From the NCBI RefSeq assembly GCF_024158025.1, contig NZ_JAMZEL010000008.1:62001-126000 (forward strand): 64,000 bases of DNA. Reading direction: 5' to 3'. Under the pieces are notes generated by a model that was not told where the DNA came from, made no database searches, and saw nothing but the letters and a program-made list of their open reading frames with translations. Positions 17,768 through 25,513 of this stretch are shown piece after piece. The translations under genes and the position numbers were made by a program. Each line of letters begins with the position of its first letter. The first letter of the stretch is position 1. This stretch comes from Runella salmonicolor. Lineage in GTDB: Bacteria; Bacteroidota; Bacteroidia; Cytophagales; Spirosomataceae.

Positions 17768-19167
17768 CTGTATTGTTCAATTAATTTGAATAATGCCTTC
17801 TGTTTTTCCAGTTCTGGAAAGAAATCATACAGTTGCTCGTGGGCTTCGTAATCAAGGGTAAGCGCCACTTCAAGGTTGAGAATAGCTTCCCGATAATCGC
17901 CCGCGTGCAGGAGATAGGCCGTAGCTCGATAGTAGAGGCTTGCGTTGTCGGGAATGTCGTCGATGCCTTGCTGGATGATTTCGTAGGCGCGGTCAAATTG
18001 TCCTTGGTCAAACAACACCAATGACCATTTGAGCCACACATCTTCAAAATCAGGCTCTAGTTCAGCCGCTTTTTCAAAGGCCTCATTGCTGGATACTAAA
18101 TTGCCGATTTTATATTCCAAGTCGGCCTGAATCAGCCAATAGTCCGCAACGTGTTCGTTGAGTTTAATGGCTTTTTGAATACAGTTGAGGGCTTCAATCC
18201 ACTTCCCCTCCACGGCCAAACACACACTCACCCCAAACCAACCTTCGTCCCATTCTTTGTCGAGTTTGAGGGCTTCACGGTAATTGGTGAGGGCAGTGCC
18301 GAAATCTTTGAGTTTTTCGTAACTCGCACCCAAGTGGCAATACAAATCGGCCGAAGGAGGCTCGTGTTTCAACGTGAGCAAATACGCCTGTTTGGCTTCT
18401 TCGAAGCGCTCCAGATTCATGTAGGCATTGGCCATGTTGAAATAGGCCGATGCAAAATCCTCCTTGATCACCGTGGCGTAGTCGTAAGCGTTTAAGGCTT
18501 CGTCGTAGCGGCCGAGTTTGCTGTAAACAATGCCGAGGTTGTACCACGCATTGGAAGAATAAGGGTCACGGTCAATGAGCTCATTGTAATAGTCGATGCT
18601 ATTCTCCATTTGCCCTGTGATTTCCAGACAAAAAGCGAGTTCATAAAGCGCATTTTCATTTTCAAGATTATGTTCAAGCGCTTTTTTATACCTTTCGATG
18701 GCTTCTTCGTATTTGCCGCCGTTTTGGTATGCTTGGCCAATCTGAAATAAAATATCGTCTTTTTCTTCTTCTTCAATGAAATTGAGCATCTGTTCATACA
18801 CCTCTACCGACTGCTCGTATTCGCCCATCATGTTGTAAACTCCCCCCTGCATAAACAGCACATCCAAATCGTGGGGGTTGAAGAGCGCGGCCCGTTCGAG
18901 CAGGTTAATCGACTCATCAAATCGTTGATTTTGCGCCAGCAGGTGGGCTTTGTCAAGCATTAGTTCAAGCGAATAAGGGAAGTGCTCAAGGCCGAATTCA
19001 CAGGCTTGGAGGGCGCGTTCCCAGTTCCCTTCTCCAATGTAATGCTCCACGATATGTTCGTAGGCATCTAAATCAAAAAATTGGCGTTCGTGGTTTTTAA
19101 GCATTACCTCAAATCGCTGCACTGAGTCCCGCCAATCTGGTTGTCTTTCCTCGAATTCTGGTTGCAT
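17761..19167 (-). CDS. Tetratricopeptide-repeat protein
   Basis: 468 residues made of about 11-12 TPR units from residue 45 onward, for example AWYNLGIVYSKLGRYDEALN, ASAYFNMANAYMNLERFEEA and DWAYWLIQ-like degenerate copies. No signal peptide is present, so it is probably cytoplasmic. TPR solenoids act as protein-protein scaffolds; the partner is unknown. It is a monocistronic unit. The gap of about 135 bp to the phosphatase gene contains no other feature. Confidence 0.88.
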   Translation of the reverse strand: MQPEFEERQPDWRDSVQRFEVMLKNHERQFFDLDAYEHIVEHYIGEGNWERALQACEFGLEHFPYSLELMLDKAHLLAQNQRFDESINLLERAALFNPHDLDVLFMQGGVYNMMGEYEQSVEVYEQMLNFIEEEEKDDILFQIGQAYQNGGKYEEAIERYKKALEHNLENENALYELAFCLEITGQMENSIDYYNELIDRDPYSSNAWYNLGIVYSKLGRYDEALNAYDYATVIKEDFASAYFNMANAYMNLERFEEAKQAYLLTLKHEPPSADLYCHLGASYEKLKDFGTALTNYREALKLDKEWDEGWFGVSVCLAVEGKWIEALNCIQKAIKLNEHVADYWLIQADLEYKIGNLVSSNEAFEKAAELEPDFEDVWLKWSLVLFDQGQFDRAYEIIQQGIDDIPDNASLYYRATAYLLHAGDYREAILNLEVALTLDYEAHEQLYDFFPELEKQKALFKLIEQYRK

Positions 19168-19303
19168 ATCCTGAATGTATGGGTAAGGTCTTATTCGAAA
19201 GATAGGAAAAAATCTTTTGTTGTCAAATTTTTAACAAAATATCCTGTAACTAAATTCAGCAACCTATTTTGGAGGAATTTGATGTGATTGATTGTCAGAA
19301 GAT

Positions 19304-20947
19304 TTATTTTTTCATGACATCCTCAATCACTTTTCCGATGTTTCCGCTGGGCTCTAAAATTTTAAGTAATGCCGCCAAAGTAGGGGCGGTGTCGGCTACC
19401 GAAGTTCGCCCAAAGGTTTCTCCGGGCTTAATTCCCCAGCCATAAAACAACAACGGAATATGCGTGTCATAATTGTACGGTGCCCCGTGCGTAGCGGTTG
19501 AAGAGCCCGACATCCAGCCCGGTTCAATAACCATCTGAATGTCGCCGCTGCGTTTTACGTGCGTGCCGTTTTTGTACAAGGTGAGCAAATATTCATTGAT
19601 ATTGGCATTGCCCAAATCATGCAGATTGAGCACATCGGCAATTCCGTCAAAATCAAGGAGTCTTTTACGAATCACTTTGCAGACATCGGCTACCTCTAGT
19701 TTCTTGGCTTCCAAGGTGGCGTGGTTAAGGTAGATTTGGTAGTTTTCAGAGATGGTAATAAAATCGCCTTCGCCGAATTTCTCTTTCAATGCGGCTTTAG
19801 CAGCGGCTACTATTTGTCCGATGTTGAGGCGACCTGCGGGCAATCGGTTTTGCTTCCAGAGTTCAACTACATCCATCACGGCGTGGTCGGCCGAAATGAA
19901 AAACAGATAGTTGCCTTTACCCACCTGCTTGTCAAGCGTGGTTAGGATTTCAGCAATGTCGCGGTCGAGGCGTAGGTAAATATCCTGCTCCTCTACGGAG
20001 TTAGGGCCGAAAGCGTGACCTACGTAGTCGGGGGTAGAAAAGCTGATGGCTAAAAAATCGGTGGCTGTTCCTTTGCCGAGGTTTTCGTTTTTGAGGGCTT
20101 CAAGCGCAATTTCTTTGGTGATGGTATTGCCGTGCGGTGTACTTGCCAGAATGCCGTAGGCATCGCCTGCTATTCCTGCCAAATCGTACGGGAAAACGGA
20201 TTTTTTGGCACCCGCAATTTTTGCTTCGTAGGGTTTGTCGTCGGCGGTACTTTCGGTGTATTGTTCAATGGGCAACAGCGTATTCCAGTTTTGCTTCATC
20301 AGTTCTGATGGGCGTTTTCTGGCGTTATAATCTTTGACCCACTGTGGCAAATCGTTCATGTAAAACGTACTCGTAATCCAGTTACCAGTACGGCTGTCAA
20401 ACCAATAGGCACCGTTGGCGGTATGACCAGCGGGAAGAATCGCGCCCCGGTCTTTGATGGCAACGCCGATGGTTTTTCCTTGGAAATTGTTACCGATGCG
20501 CAGTTGGTCGGTGATGGTGCTGACCAATAAATTCTTGGGAGACATTTTGCCCGCCGAGTTGCTTGTGCCGACCGATTGAACCGTGCTGTCGGCTACACAG
20601 TACATTCCTTTGCCTAGTTTTTGGTCGTACCAATCATTCCCTACAATACCGTGAATGGCGGGCGTAGAGCCTGTATACACTGAGGCGTGGCCGGCGGCGG
20701 TTACGGTAAGGGCATAATGATAATGGTGGTTGCGGCAGTTGAATCCTTCGCGTAAGAGGCGCTTAAAACCGCCTTCGCTGTATTTATCAAAATAACGGTA
20801 CCAATAGTCGTAGCGCATTTGGTCTACCACTACGCCCACTACGAGTTTAGGGCGGGCCAGCTTTTCGGGCGATGAAGTTGATTTTTTGGTTTGGGCAAAT
20901 AGGGTAGTTGTACACAGGATTGCCAACGAAAGTTTAAGATAGTGCAT
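19304..20947 (-). CDS. PafA-like alkaline phosphatase, exported
   Basis: 547 residues with a signal peptide (1-19, ending LFAQ). It belongs to the alkaline phosphatase superfamily and resembles Bacteroidota PafA: metal-site entry VVGVVVDQMRYDYW, probable threonine nucleophile in ALTVTAAGHASVYTG, GNDWYDQ, FSTPDYVGHAFGP, FISADHAVMD and STATHGAPYNYDTHIPLLFYG near the C-terminus. Periplasmic phosphate-monoester hydrolysis with two zinc ions is expected. No Pho-box-like element was recognised upstream. Confidence 0.9.
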   Translation of the reverse strand: MHYLKLSLAILCTTTLFAQTKKSTSSPEKLARPKLVVGVVVDQMRYDYWYRYFDKYSEGGFKRLLREGFNCRNHHYHYALTVTAAGHASVYTGSTPAIHGIVGNDWYDQKLGKGMYCVADSTVQSVGTSNSAGKMSPKNLLVSTITDQLRIGNNFQGKTIGVAIKDRGAILPAGHTANGAYWFDSRTGNWITSTFYMNDLPQWVKDYNARKRPSELMKQNWNTLLPIEQYTESTADDKPYEAKIAGAKKSVFPYDLAGIAGDAYGILASTPHGNTITKEIALEALKNENLGKGTATDFLAISFSTPDYVGHAFGPNSVEEQDIYLRLDRDIAEILTTLDKQVGKGNYLFFISADHAVMDVVELWKQNRLPAGRLNIGQIVAAAKAALKEKFGEGDFITISENYQIYLNHATLEAKKLEVADVCKVIRKRLLDFDGIADVLNLHDLGNANINEYLLTLYKNGTHVKRSGDIQMVIEPGWMSGSSTATHGAPYNYDTHIPLLFYGWGIKPGETFGRTSVADTAPTLAALLKILEPSGNIGKVIEDVMKK

Positions 20948-21020
20948 TATATCAGGTGTAGTTTGAAAAGAGAAATCGGGACGAATTTACGGCAAGTTTT
21001 TAAAAATACTTAAAAATGCC

Positions 21021-21048
21021 AAACCATTCTCTCGGAATGGTTTTTTTA
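21021..21048. terminator. Hairpin terminator
   Basis: The 9-bp stem AAACCATTC / GAATGGTTT is followed by T7 on the plus strand. It overlaps the stop of the LytTR gene and lies 75 bp upstream of the phosphatase start, so it ends plus-directed or convergent transcription. Confidence 0.55.
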
Positions 21049-21966
21049 TGCAGGAGGGTTGGTCTCGTTTAAGCGCTTTTTGAGTTCCTTAACCCTTGCA
21101 CGCTGCATCACAAACTCCGTTTTGCTGTCATTAAGTCTGACGATGTATTTGTCATTTTTTAAAAATGTGTAGGTTTTTAGAAAGCTGAGGTTTAAAATCA
21201 CCGAGCGATTGATGCGATAAAACTGCTGAGGGTTGAGTTCGGCCTCCAATTCAGACAAATTTTTGCGAATGTTATAGGTTCGCCCCTTTGTATACGCAAA
21301 ATAGTTATTGGACTCTACTTCAATATAAATAATATCCTGTAAGGACAAAATGGTCTCTCCCAAATCGTCCCACGCTTCAATGGCTTTGATGTACAATGGC
21401 ACAGGCTGGTCAGGGGAGTCTGTGTTATGAAGGTTTTTGTGCTTCCACTCATTGTAGTCTAGCAATAGGTTGGAATTCAGGTATATATACCCAAAAGGCA
21501 GCAAGACGTTTAAGTACGCCATAAACATATTCGGCTGAAAAAAATAGGTCGGGAAATACGTTTCCCATGAGTAGAAAGGATAAAAAAGGAATAAGTACCT
21601 AATTCCGTTGGTGAGGGGGCTGAAGATAACAATGGAACCTAAAATGCAGGGCAGAAAGAGGAGTTCGTACATCAACACACTTTTAAGGTTGAGTTTGATG
21701 TGCGTGATTCGGAAAAGACGAAGATACATGGGGGCCACCTGTATAAAAATCAGGAAAGACACTACTTCAAACAGGGCGTTGAAGAATAAGGTCACTTTCA
21801 AGTAGTTGCCTATTCCACCTTGAAAAAGCGATGAAGCACCGCTTCGGTAGTCGTTAAATAAGGTGATTGACCAAAATAACCCCACGCCCATTATAAGGCT
21901 TATAATGAGAAAAAGAGGGTGTTGAAAAGCACGTAAAGTAACAGGCATCAAGGTAGGGTGCTTCAT
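21046..21966 (-). CDS. LytTR DNA-binding regulator with membrane-spanning N-terminus
   Basis: 306 residues. Four hydrophobic helices lie within about residues 10-170. The C-terminal 100 residues are a LytTR domain (LQDIIYIEVESNNYFAYTKG, KNLSELEAELNPQQFYRINR, SVILNLSFLKTY). It would be a membrane-tethered transcription factor with no receiver domain. Target genes unknown. The gene stands alone with about 80 bp upstream before the plus-strand ORF. Confidence 0.85.
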   Translation of the reverse strand: MKHPTLMPVTLRAFQHPLFLIISLIMGVGLFWSITLFNDYRSGASSLFQGGIGNYLKVTLFFNALFEVVSFLIFIQVAPMYLRLFRITHIKLNLKSVLMYELLFLPCILGSIVIFSPLTNGIRYLFLFYPFYSWETYFPTYFFQPNMFMAYLNVLLPFGYIYLNSNLLLDYNEWKHKNLHNTDSPDQPVPLYIKAIEAWDDLGETILSLQDIIYIEVESNNYFAYTKGRTYNIRKNLSELEAELNPQQFYRINRSVILNLSFLKTYTFLKNDKYIVRLNDSKTEFVMQRARVKELKKRLNETNPPA

Positions 21967-22032
21967 GGTTGTACGAACTTGGCGTCTTTTGACAGTATAA
22001 CGCTATAAACAGCCCACATTTCAACCCTAAAA

Positions 22033-22323
22033 ATGCATTGTGTTGTCTTGTATGGGTTGCTTATTCACAGGAAAAGGATGATACTTGAATACCATCCTTT
22101 TCAAACTAAATTATATTTACTGTTTCCAAAAGATACAGAACCGTTACAACTAACTATGTTATTTGGACTATTCGTTTTTATTTTTTCATCACTATACTGT
22201 TTTATTTTTTATAGCAATCCTTTGAAAAGTGGATACTGGGCTTTTTTTAGGAGTTTGATTTTGCCTTTTATGCTTGGAAATAATGGGCTACTTCTTCTAT
22301 ATTTGGACGTAAAATCACTGTGA
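22033..22323 (+). CDS. Small hydrophobic hypothetical protein (doubtful)
   Basis: A 96-codon frame that ends 4 bp before elbB. An internal ATG at 22078 is a possible alternative start. It encodes two hydrophobic stretches (LFGLFVFIFSSLYCFIFY and a C-terminal LPFMLGNNGLLLLYL). No family was recognised and base composition is poorer than in neighbours. It could be a chance frame in the elbB leader. Confidence 0.3.
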   Translation: MHCVVLYGLLIHRKRMILEYHPFQTKLYLLFPKDTEPLQLTMLFGLFVFIFSSLYCFIFYSNPLKSGYWAFFRSLILPFMLGNNGLLLLYLDVKSL

Positions 22324-22327
22324 TGAA

Positions 22328-23011
22328 ATGAAAAAAATTGGTGTTCTTTTGCACGGAAACGGCGTTTTTGACGGTTCCGAAATCCATGAATCCGTCTTTG
22401 CACTTTTAGCGATTGAAGAACTGGGAGCTGAGGCGGTATGTTTTGCCCCCAACGTAAATCAGCATCATGTTTTGAACCACCTGACAGGGCAAGAAATGCC
22501 CGAAACCCGTAATGTGCTGATTGAATCGGCCCGTATTGCACGCGGAAATATCAAAGACATTGTAGATGTAAACGCTAGTGAGTTGGACGGGTTGGTCATG
22601 CCTGGCGGATTTGGTACGGCCAAAAACATCACCAAATGGGCTTTTGAAGGTCCGTCTGGCCCAATCTTGGAGTCGGTCAAAACGTTAATTGTGGCTTTGG
22701 TGCGTCAGGGCAAACCCATTGCGGGTTTGTGCATGAGCCCAACCACGATTGCCAAGGCGCTGGAAGGAACCGAATTTCATGCCCACCTGAGTGTGGGGAC
22801 CACCGTAGAAGCATCTCCGTACGACATTGCCGCGATTTCGGCGGGAATGGAGTCCATTGGTCAGGTAGCCGAAATGGCGTCGGTGCGTGAGGTGGCGGTC
22901 GATAGAGACCTGAAAATCATTACGGCTCCGTGCTACATGATGGAAGCAAACATTGTAGAAGTACGCGAAAACATTAGACTGGCGATAGAAAAGTTAATTT
23001 CTTTGGCTTAA
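22328..23011 (+). CDS. elbB: ElbB-type DJ-1/PfpI glyoxalase
   Basis: 227 residues, whole-length match to ElbB (isoprenoid biosynthesis glyoxalase ElbB): KKIGVLLHGNGVFDGSEIHE at the start, LDGLVMPGGFGTAKN, and the nucleophile-elbow cysteine in AGLCMSP, with a late TAPCYMMEA. It belongs to the class I amidotransferase/DJ-1 fold. ElbB has glyoxalase activity in E. coli, but its physiological role is not settled. Cytoplasmic. It is the last chromosomal protein gene before the prophage. Confidence 0.92.
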   Translation: MKKIGVLLHGNGVFDGSEIHESVFALLAIEELGAEAVCFAPNVNQHHVLNHLTGQEMPETRNVLIESARIARGNIKDIVDVNASELDGLVMPGGFGTAKNITKWAFEGPSGPILESVKTLIVALVRQGKPIAGLCMSPTTIAKALEGTEFHAHLSVGTTVEASPYDIAAISAGMESIGQVAEMASVREVAVDRDLKIITAPCYMMEANIVEVRENIRLAIEKLISLA

Positions 23012-23065
23012 AACTTGCGAATTAATTTTCATACAACTACTTTTGCAACCCCAAACAAAGGAAAT

Positions 23066-23149
23066 GGCGAAGTGGTGGAATTGGTAGACACGCTACTTTG
23101 AGGGGGTAGTGGGCGTTAGCCTGTAGGAGTTCGAGTCTCCTCTTCGTCA
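23066..23149 (+). tRNA. tRNA-Leu (anticodon GAG)
   Basis: The cloverleaf can be folded: acceptor GGCGAAG with CTTCGTC (one G-U), D arm with GGTAGAC, anticodon stem CTACT/GGTAG around loop TTGAGGG (GAG at positions 34-36), a long class II variable arm (GGGCGTTAGCCTG) and T arm AGGAG-TTCGAGT-CTCCT. Discriminator is A and CCA is not encoded. The phage integrase follows directly, so the tRNA 3' end is the probable attL core. Confidence 0.93.
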
Positions 23150-23156
23150 CGTATTC

Positions 23157-23195
23157 AACGCGTTGTAAGTCAATAGCTTACAACGCGTTTTTTTT
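23157..23195 (+). terminator. tRNA/attL-proximal intrinsic terminator
   Basis: A perfect 13-bp inverted repeat AACGCGTTGTAAG / CTTACAACGCGTT with a 7-nt loop runs into T8. It ends the tRNA transcript 1 nt before the integrase ATG, so the integrase must be expressed by read-through or after excision. Confidence 0.88.
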
Positions 23196-24422
23196 ATGGC
23201 GAATGTCAAGGTGGCAGGATGGTGGCAGACCTATTCAGGTGAAAATTTTTTGTCTATGTCGAAAATGGAATACCCCTACAAAGAAGCCTATCTGCAAAAG
23301 CCCGGCGATTCTGACCTTAAAAAGAAGTGGTTTGTCTGCTTTTGGGTGTTTTCGGAAAAACAGGGCAAGCTAATCCGAAAAAGAATCGTAATAAGTGGAC
23401 CTAGCATCGAAACTCGCGTGGCACTGGCCGACGAAATCATTGCTGAGGTCAACGAGAAACTTCAAAAAGGATTGGTGGCCGATGCCGCAAGGAAGCCGCC
23501 ACGCGCCAGGGCAGGATTCGTTAACCGAAACCTTACAATTAAGGAAGCCGTTGAACACTTTTTGGCACTGAAGGAAAAAACGCTAAAGAAGGGTTCGTTT
23601 GAAACCTATACCAGCTGCGCCAATATTTTCTTTGAATTCCTGCGCCTCAAGAACCTTGAAAAAACAAGGCTTCGGGATTTTCAGCCTGATTATGCCCATG
23701 CTTTTACGGACTGGGTGTTGCTCGAAAAACGTTTGAGCAATAAGAGCCACAACAAACATAAGGGGTTCTGCTCGGCGGTGTTCAATGAGTTTTGCAGGCG
23801 CAAAATCATCACCGATAATCCATTTACATTCATCAGAAAATTGGCGGTGACACAGGGTAAGCACCGGGTGTTTTCCGAAAATCAGGTGGCGGAATTCAAG
23901 CGGCTTTGTGAAGAGAACGCGGATGATGGAACATGGTTTTTTGCTTGTTTCGTGTACTATACTTTTATGCGACCGCATCAGGAGGCGCGGTTGATTCAGA
24001 TTCAGGACCTAGGCGTTAAGACGATTGTGGTGAAAGAAACGATTGCAAAAACCAGCAGACGGAGGCACTGCTACATTCCTCCGGGCTTGGAGAAAATGTT
24101 GATAGAGCGCAACATCAGAAGTTATCCATCCCATTTCTATCTTTTCTCTTATGGCGGCGTACCCGGTGAAAAACTCGTGAGCGAGGGCTATTGGTACGAA
24201 AACCACAAACGGTACCTCATTAAAATGGGGCTGTATTTGAAGGATTACGACCTTTATGGCTGGAAACATACGGGCGTTACCGCCCTTTTTCGTGCCACCA
24301 AAGACCTCAAATTAGTGCAGGAGCAATGTGGCCACACCGATATTAAGCAGACCGTTGAGTATTTGAGAGATTTAGGTGTGTTTTATTACGAGGGGCAGAT
24401 TGAGAAGTTCCCTACGATTTAG
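23196..24422 (+). CDS. Phage integrase, tyrosine recombinase
   Basis: 408 residues. It has an N-terminal arm-binding region, a SAM-like core-binding domain (about 120-215: TIKEAVEHFLALKEKTLKKG) and a catalytic domain in the Bacteroidota style: Arg I in FMRPHQEARL, Lys in KTSRRRHCYIP, box II as YGWKHTGVTALF (HTGV in place of HxxR), histidine in QCGHTDIKQT and tyrosine nucleophile in TVEYLRDLG. It lacks the IntI-specific insert, so it is not an integron integrase. The only clear recombinase in the window, it probably integrates the phage at tRNA-Leu. Confidence 0.92.
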   Translation: MANVKVAGWWQTYSGENFLSMSKMEYPYKEAYLQKPGDSDLKKKWFVCFWVFSEKQGKLIRKRIVISGPSIETRVALADEIIAEVNEKLQKGLVADAARKPPRARAGFVNRNLTIKEAVEHFLALKEKTLKKGSFETYTSCANIFFEFLRLKNLEKTRLRDFQPDYAHAFTDWVLLEKRLSNKSHNKHKGFCSAVFNEFCRRKIITDNPFTFIRKLAVTQGKHRVFSENQVAEFKRLCEENADDGTWFFACFVYYTFMRPHQEARLIQIQDLGVKTIVVKETIAKTSRRRHCYIPPGLEKMLIERNIRSYPSHFYLFSYGGVPGEKLVSEGYWYENHKRYLIKMGLYLKDYDLYGWKHTGVTALFRATKDLKLVQEQCGHTDIKQTVEYLRDLGVFYYEGQIEKFPTI

Positions 24423-24445
24423 TATTGTCTTTTTTTGGCAAGGTG

Positions 24446-25408
24446 TTATTCTCCAATCAGTAGCTGTTTGGAGGAGTCAGGCTTAGGTTCTATACTTTTA
24501 ACAGCAGTAATTTCATAGCGTTTATCAATATGTGTGTTAAAACGTGAGTCATACTCGGCAATTACATTCAAATCAACTATCATACTATCTCCTTGGCCAA
24601 CTCTTAATCCATTGTTTATTTCGGCAATAAACGCACTATCCACTATAACAGCTTTTATATTTCTGCCGTCATAGATAAAATCCCATGACACTTTATCGCT
24701 TTTAGGGAACAAATCTGGTTTTTTAATAAATAGGCGGACTAAAGATTTGGGTTTTTCAATAGTGGTATTGTTCAAATATGCGTTGCCTTTAGTAAAATCG
24801 GAAAAATCTTTGCGCGGAACGTTAATGAGTGTTTTGCCAGTTTCGGTATTTAAAATTTTAATACCTTCAACGTTCGGGTCTTGTTCCAATACTTCAGCTT
24901 GTTTTCTGAAAGCTTCATTTAGTGCCTGATTAGAAGTGTATATATTAAAAACACTTTTCTCAATAATTACAGTTTTACCATCATCGTTGGTGACAATTAT
25001 TCGGTTGTTGCCATCGTCTTCTAATTTTTTTGCTTTTTTGCCTTTCAGGTGTTTAAATAAAAGAAAGATGCCAGAAACAGAACTTACTAAAACACTGGCA
25101 ACTCCGCCTAAATTATTCCAATATTCAACCTTGTCTTTTGAAAAAATGTCATGACTTACAGCCCAATCATACAGTTGTTGAAATATAAAACTACCTTTTT
25201 TGGGAGCTTCAACTCTAATTTTAAGGGTGATTTCAGGAAAAAGATTCCTTTGCACTTCATTGATTATAGTAACAAAGTGTAATTGAGATGATAGTAAAGT
25301 ATTTATGTCTATATCCTCTACTTCACCCTTATATTGATATTCGAATCTGTCTTTACCGTACATTTTTACGCTATTATTCATTGCTTTATCTTTAGTAAGA
25401 TAAAGCAC
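24446..25408 (-). CDS. Hypothetical membrane-associated phage accessory protein
   Basis: 320 codons. A second start at 25381 (MNNSVKMYGKDRFEYQ) has as good a claim. It has one hydrophobic stretch around residue 110 (VASVLVSSVSGIFLLF) followed by a Lys-rich segment, then a soluble C-terminal half. AT-rich relative to phage core genes. It sits between integrase and tape measure, a common site for accessory (moron) genes. Family not recognised. Confidence 0.6.
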   Translation of the reverse strand: MLYLTKDKAMNNSVKMYGKDRFEYQYKGEVEDIDINTLLSSQLHFVTIINEVQRNLFPEITLKIRVEAPKKGSFIFQQLYDWAVSHDIFSKDKVEYWNNLGGVASVLVSSVSGIFLLFKHLKGKKAKKLEDDGNNRIIVTNDDGKTVIIEKSVFNIYTSNQALNEAFRKQAEVLEQDPNVEGIKILNTETGKTLINVPRKDFSDFTKGNAYLNNTTIEKPKSLVRLFIKKPDLFPKSDKVSWDFIYDGRNIKAVIVDSAFIAEINNGLRVGQGDSMIVDLNVIAEYDSRFNTHIDKRYEITAVKSIEPKPDSSKQLLIGE

Positions 25409-25513
25409 TTATTATACAAATATAACGAATTTAACGGAGATATATTTGTATAATAATGTCTCAAATAGCACTTCTGAGGTCCAATTTATATTATTTTGAA
25501 TTTAAGATGGCTT

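Noticed and set aside
23196..24422. Integrase as the source of the cassette array (IntI)
   Set aside because: The sequence has the phage-type tyrosine recombinase plan without the IntI insert and lies 34 kb away next to the tRNA; it fits prophage integration.
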